Shown here piece by piece: positions 6,321 through 6,550 of a stretch of 6,550 nucleotides of DNA. The translations under genes and the position numbers were made by a program. The notes below the pieces were generated by a model that did not search any database, had not been told where the DNA came from, and saw nothing but the letters and a program-made list of their open reading frames with translations. The first letter of the stretch is position 1, and every line of letters starts with the position of its first letter. Source of the stretch: Euryarchaeota archaeon UBA4 (lineage in GTDB: Archaea; Thermoplasmatota; Poseidoniia; Poseidoniales; Thalassarchaeaceae); contig DAFQ01000057.1 in assembly GCA_002497985.1 (NCBI GenBank), positions 1 through 6,550 of the forward strand, read 5' to 3'.

Positions 6321-6343
6321 ACCGAAGGGGTGCAGTGAGTGAA

Positions 6344-6550
6344 TCAGGAAATCTCTCTCGAAGGGAGTATTTCAATTGTAATTTTATCATCATCCAGGAG
6401 TACCAAAACCTTGCCATTTCTTCCGAATGCCCTCTCCCAGCAACCCAGCAGTATTCCTCCTGAGATAGCAGGATGGAACATCGAAGAGAATGTCATAATG
6501 ACACCGCCATTGTCCCCCACAGGGATTGCCGACTCTGCTTCCCCGAGGCC
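6344..6550 (-). CDS. C-terminal 68 codons of an unrecognised protein, truncated by window edge
   Basis: The minus-strand frame is open from base 6550 to a TGA at 6344-6346. The visible tail begins GLGEAESAIPVGDNGGVIM, continues through FHPAISGGILLGCWERAF, and ends GKVLVLLDDDKITIEILPSREIS. It looks like folded globular sequence, with a hydrophobic strand VLVLL and a charged strand KITIEIL near the end, and codon use looks natural. I do not recognise the family. It has no repeats, transmembrane segment or DxDxDG motif. It runs in the same direction as the calcium-repeat gene, 84 bases upstream of that gene's ATG, but the promoter in the gap argues for separate transcription of the downstream gene. 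The start is outside the window unless an internal ATG is used, which is unlikely because coding-like sequence precedes each one. Confidence 0.65.
   Translation of the reverse strand, partial: GLGEAESAIPVGDNGGVIMTFSSMFHPAISGGILLGCWERAFGRNGKVLVLLDDDKITIEILPSREIS

Noticed and set aside
6260..6322. GTG at 6322 as the start of the calcium-repeat protein
   Set aside because: The extension encodes a basic, non-conserved-looking stretch and covers the TATA-like element and hairpin, while a ribosome binding site and Met lie just before the signal segment.
6318..6343. TTCAC/GTGAA inverted repeat upstream of the calcium-repeat gene
   Set aside because: It has only five base pairs with a 16-base loop, which is expected by chance.

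Overview
The window looks like surface-water archaeal DNA, most likely a Marine Group II (Poseidoniales-type) or related Thermoplasmatota genome. This is inferred from three things: an archease gene, an archaeal-style BRE/TATA promoter in front of a very large acidic calcium-repeat protein, and two exported repeat proteins of types common in those genomes. No rRNA, ribosomal protein or other marker gene is present to prove it, and a bacterial source is not excluded.

Layout. From the left edge to 1562, plus strand, lies the 3' part of a gene for an ELWxxDGT-repeat protein, probably an extracellular beta-propeller. Its reading frame is open to base 1, so its true start is outside the window. 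A 65-base gap with overlapping inverted and direct repeats follows. Then comes an intact GMP reductase gene (guaC, 1628-2680, plus strand). It converges, with only two bases between the stop codons, on a minus-strand archease gene (2683-3159), the cofactor protein of the RtcB tRNA/RNA ligase. Just upstream of archease on the minus strand, 43 bases away, is a gene of about 1018 codons (3203-6259). It encodes an N-terminally anchored or secreted protein with about 25 thrombospondin-type-3 calcium motifs. These are interrupted by a domain that resembles a biotinyl/lipoyl-type barrel-sandwich hybrid. Its promoter and a strong GC hairpin lie in the 84-base gap to a further minus-strand gene, of which only the last 68 codons (6344-6550) are visible.

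How the genes relate. Two cytosolic housekeeping functions (purine salvage by GuaC, RNA ligation support by archease) sit between two large exported repeat proteins. The minus-strand genes could be co-transcribed, because the large protein and archease are close and share orientation. GuaC and archease are convergent, so they are not in one operon. The functional link between the surface proteins and the housekeeping enzymes is probably only positional.

The most unusual element is the barrel-sandwich-like module embedded in the calcium-repeat array, followed by the candidate RNA structures at 1566-1616, 3222-3244 and 6269-6288. Nothing in the window looks like a mobile element, CRISPR array, RNA gene or defence system.
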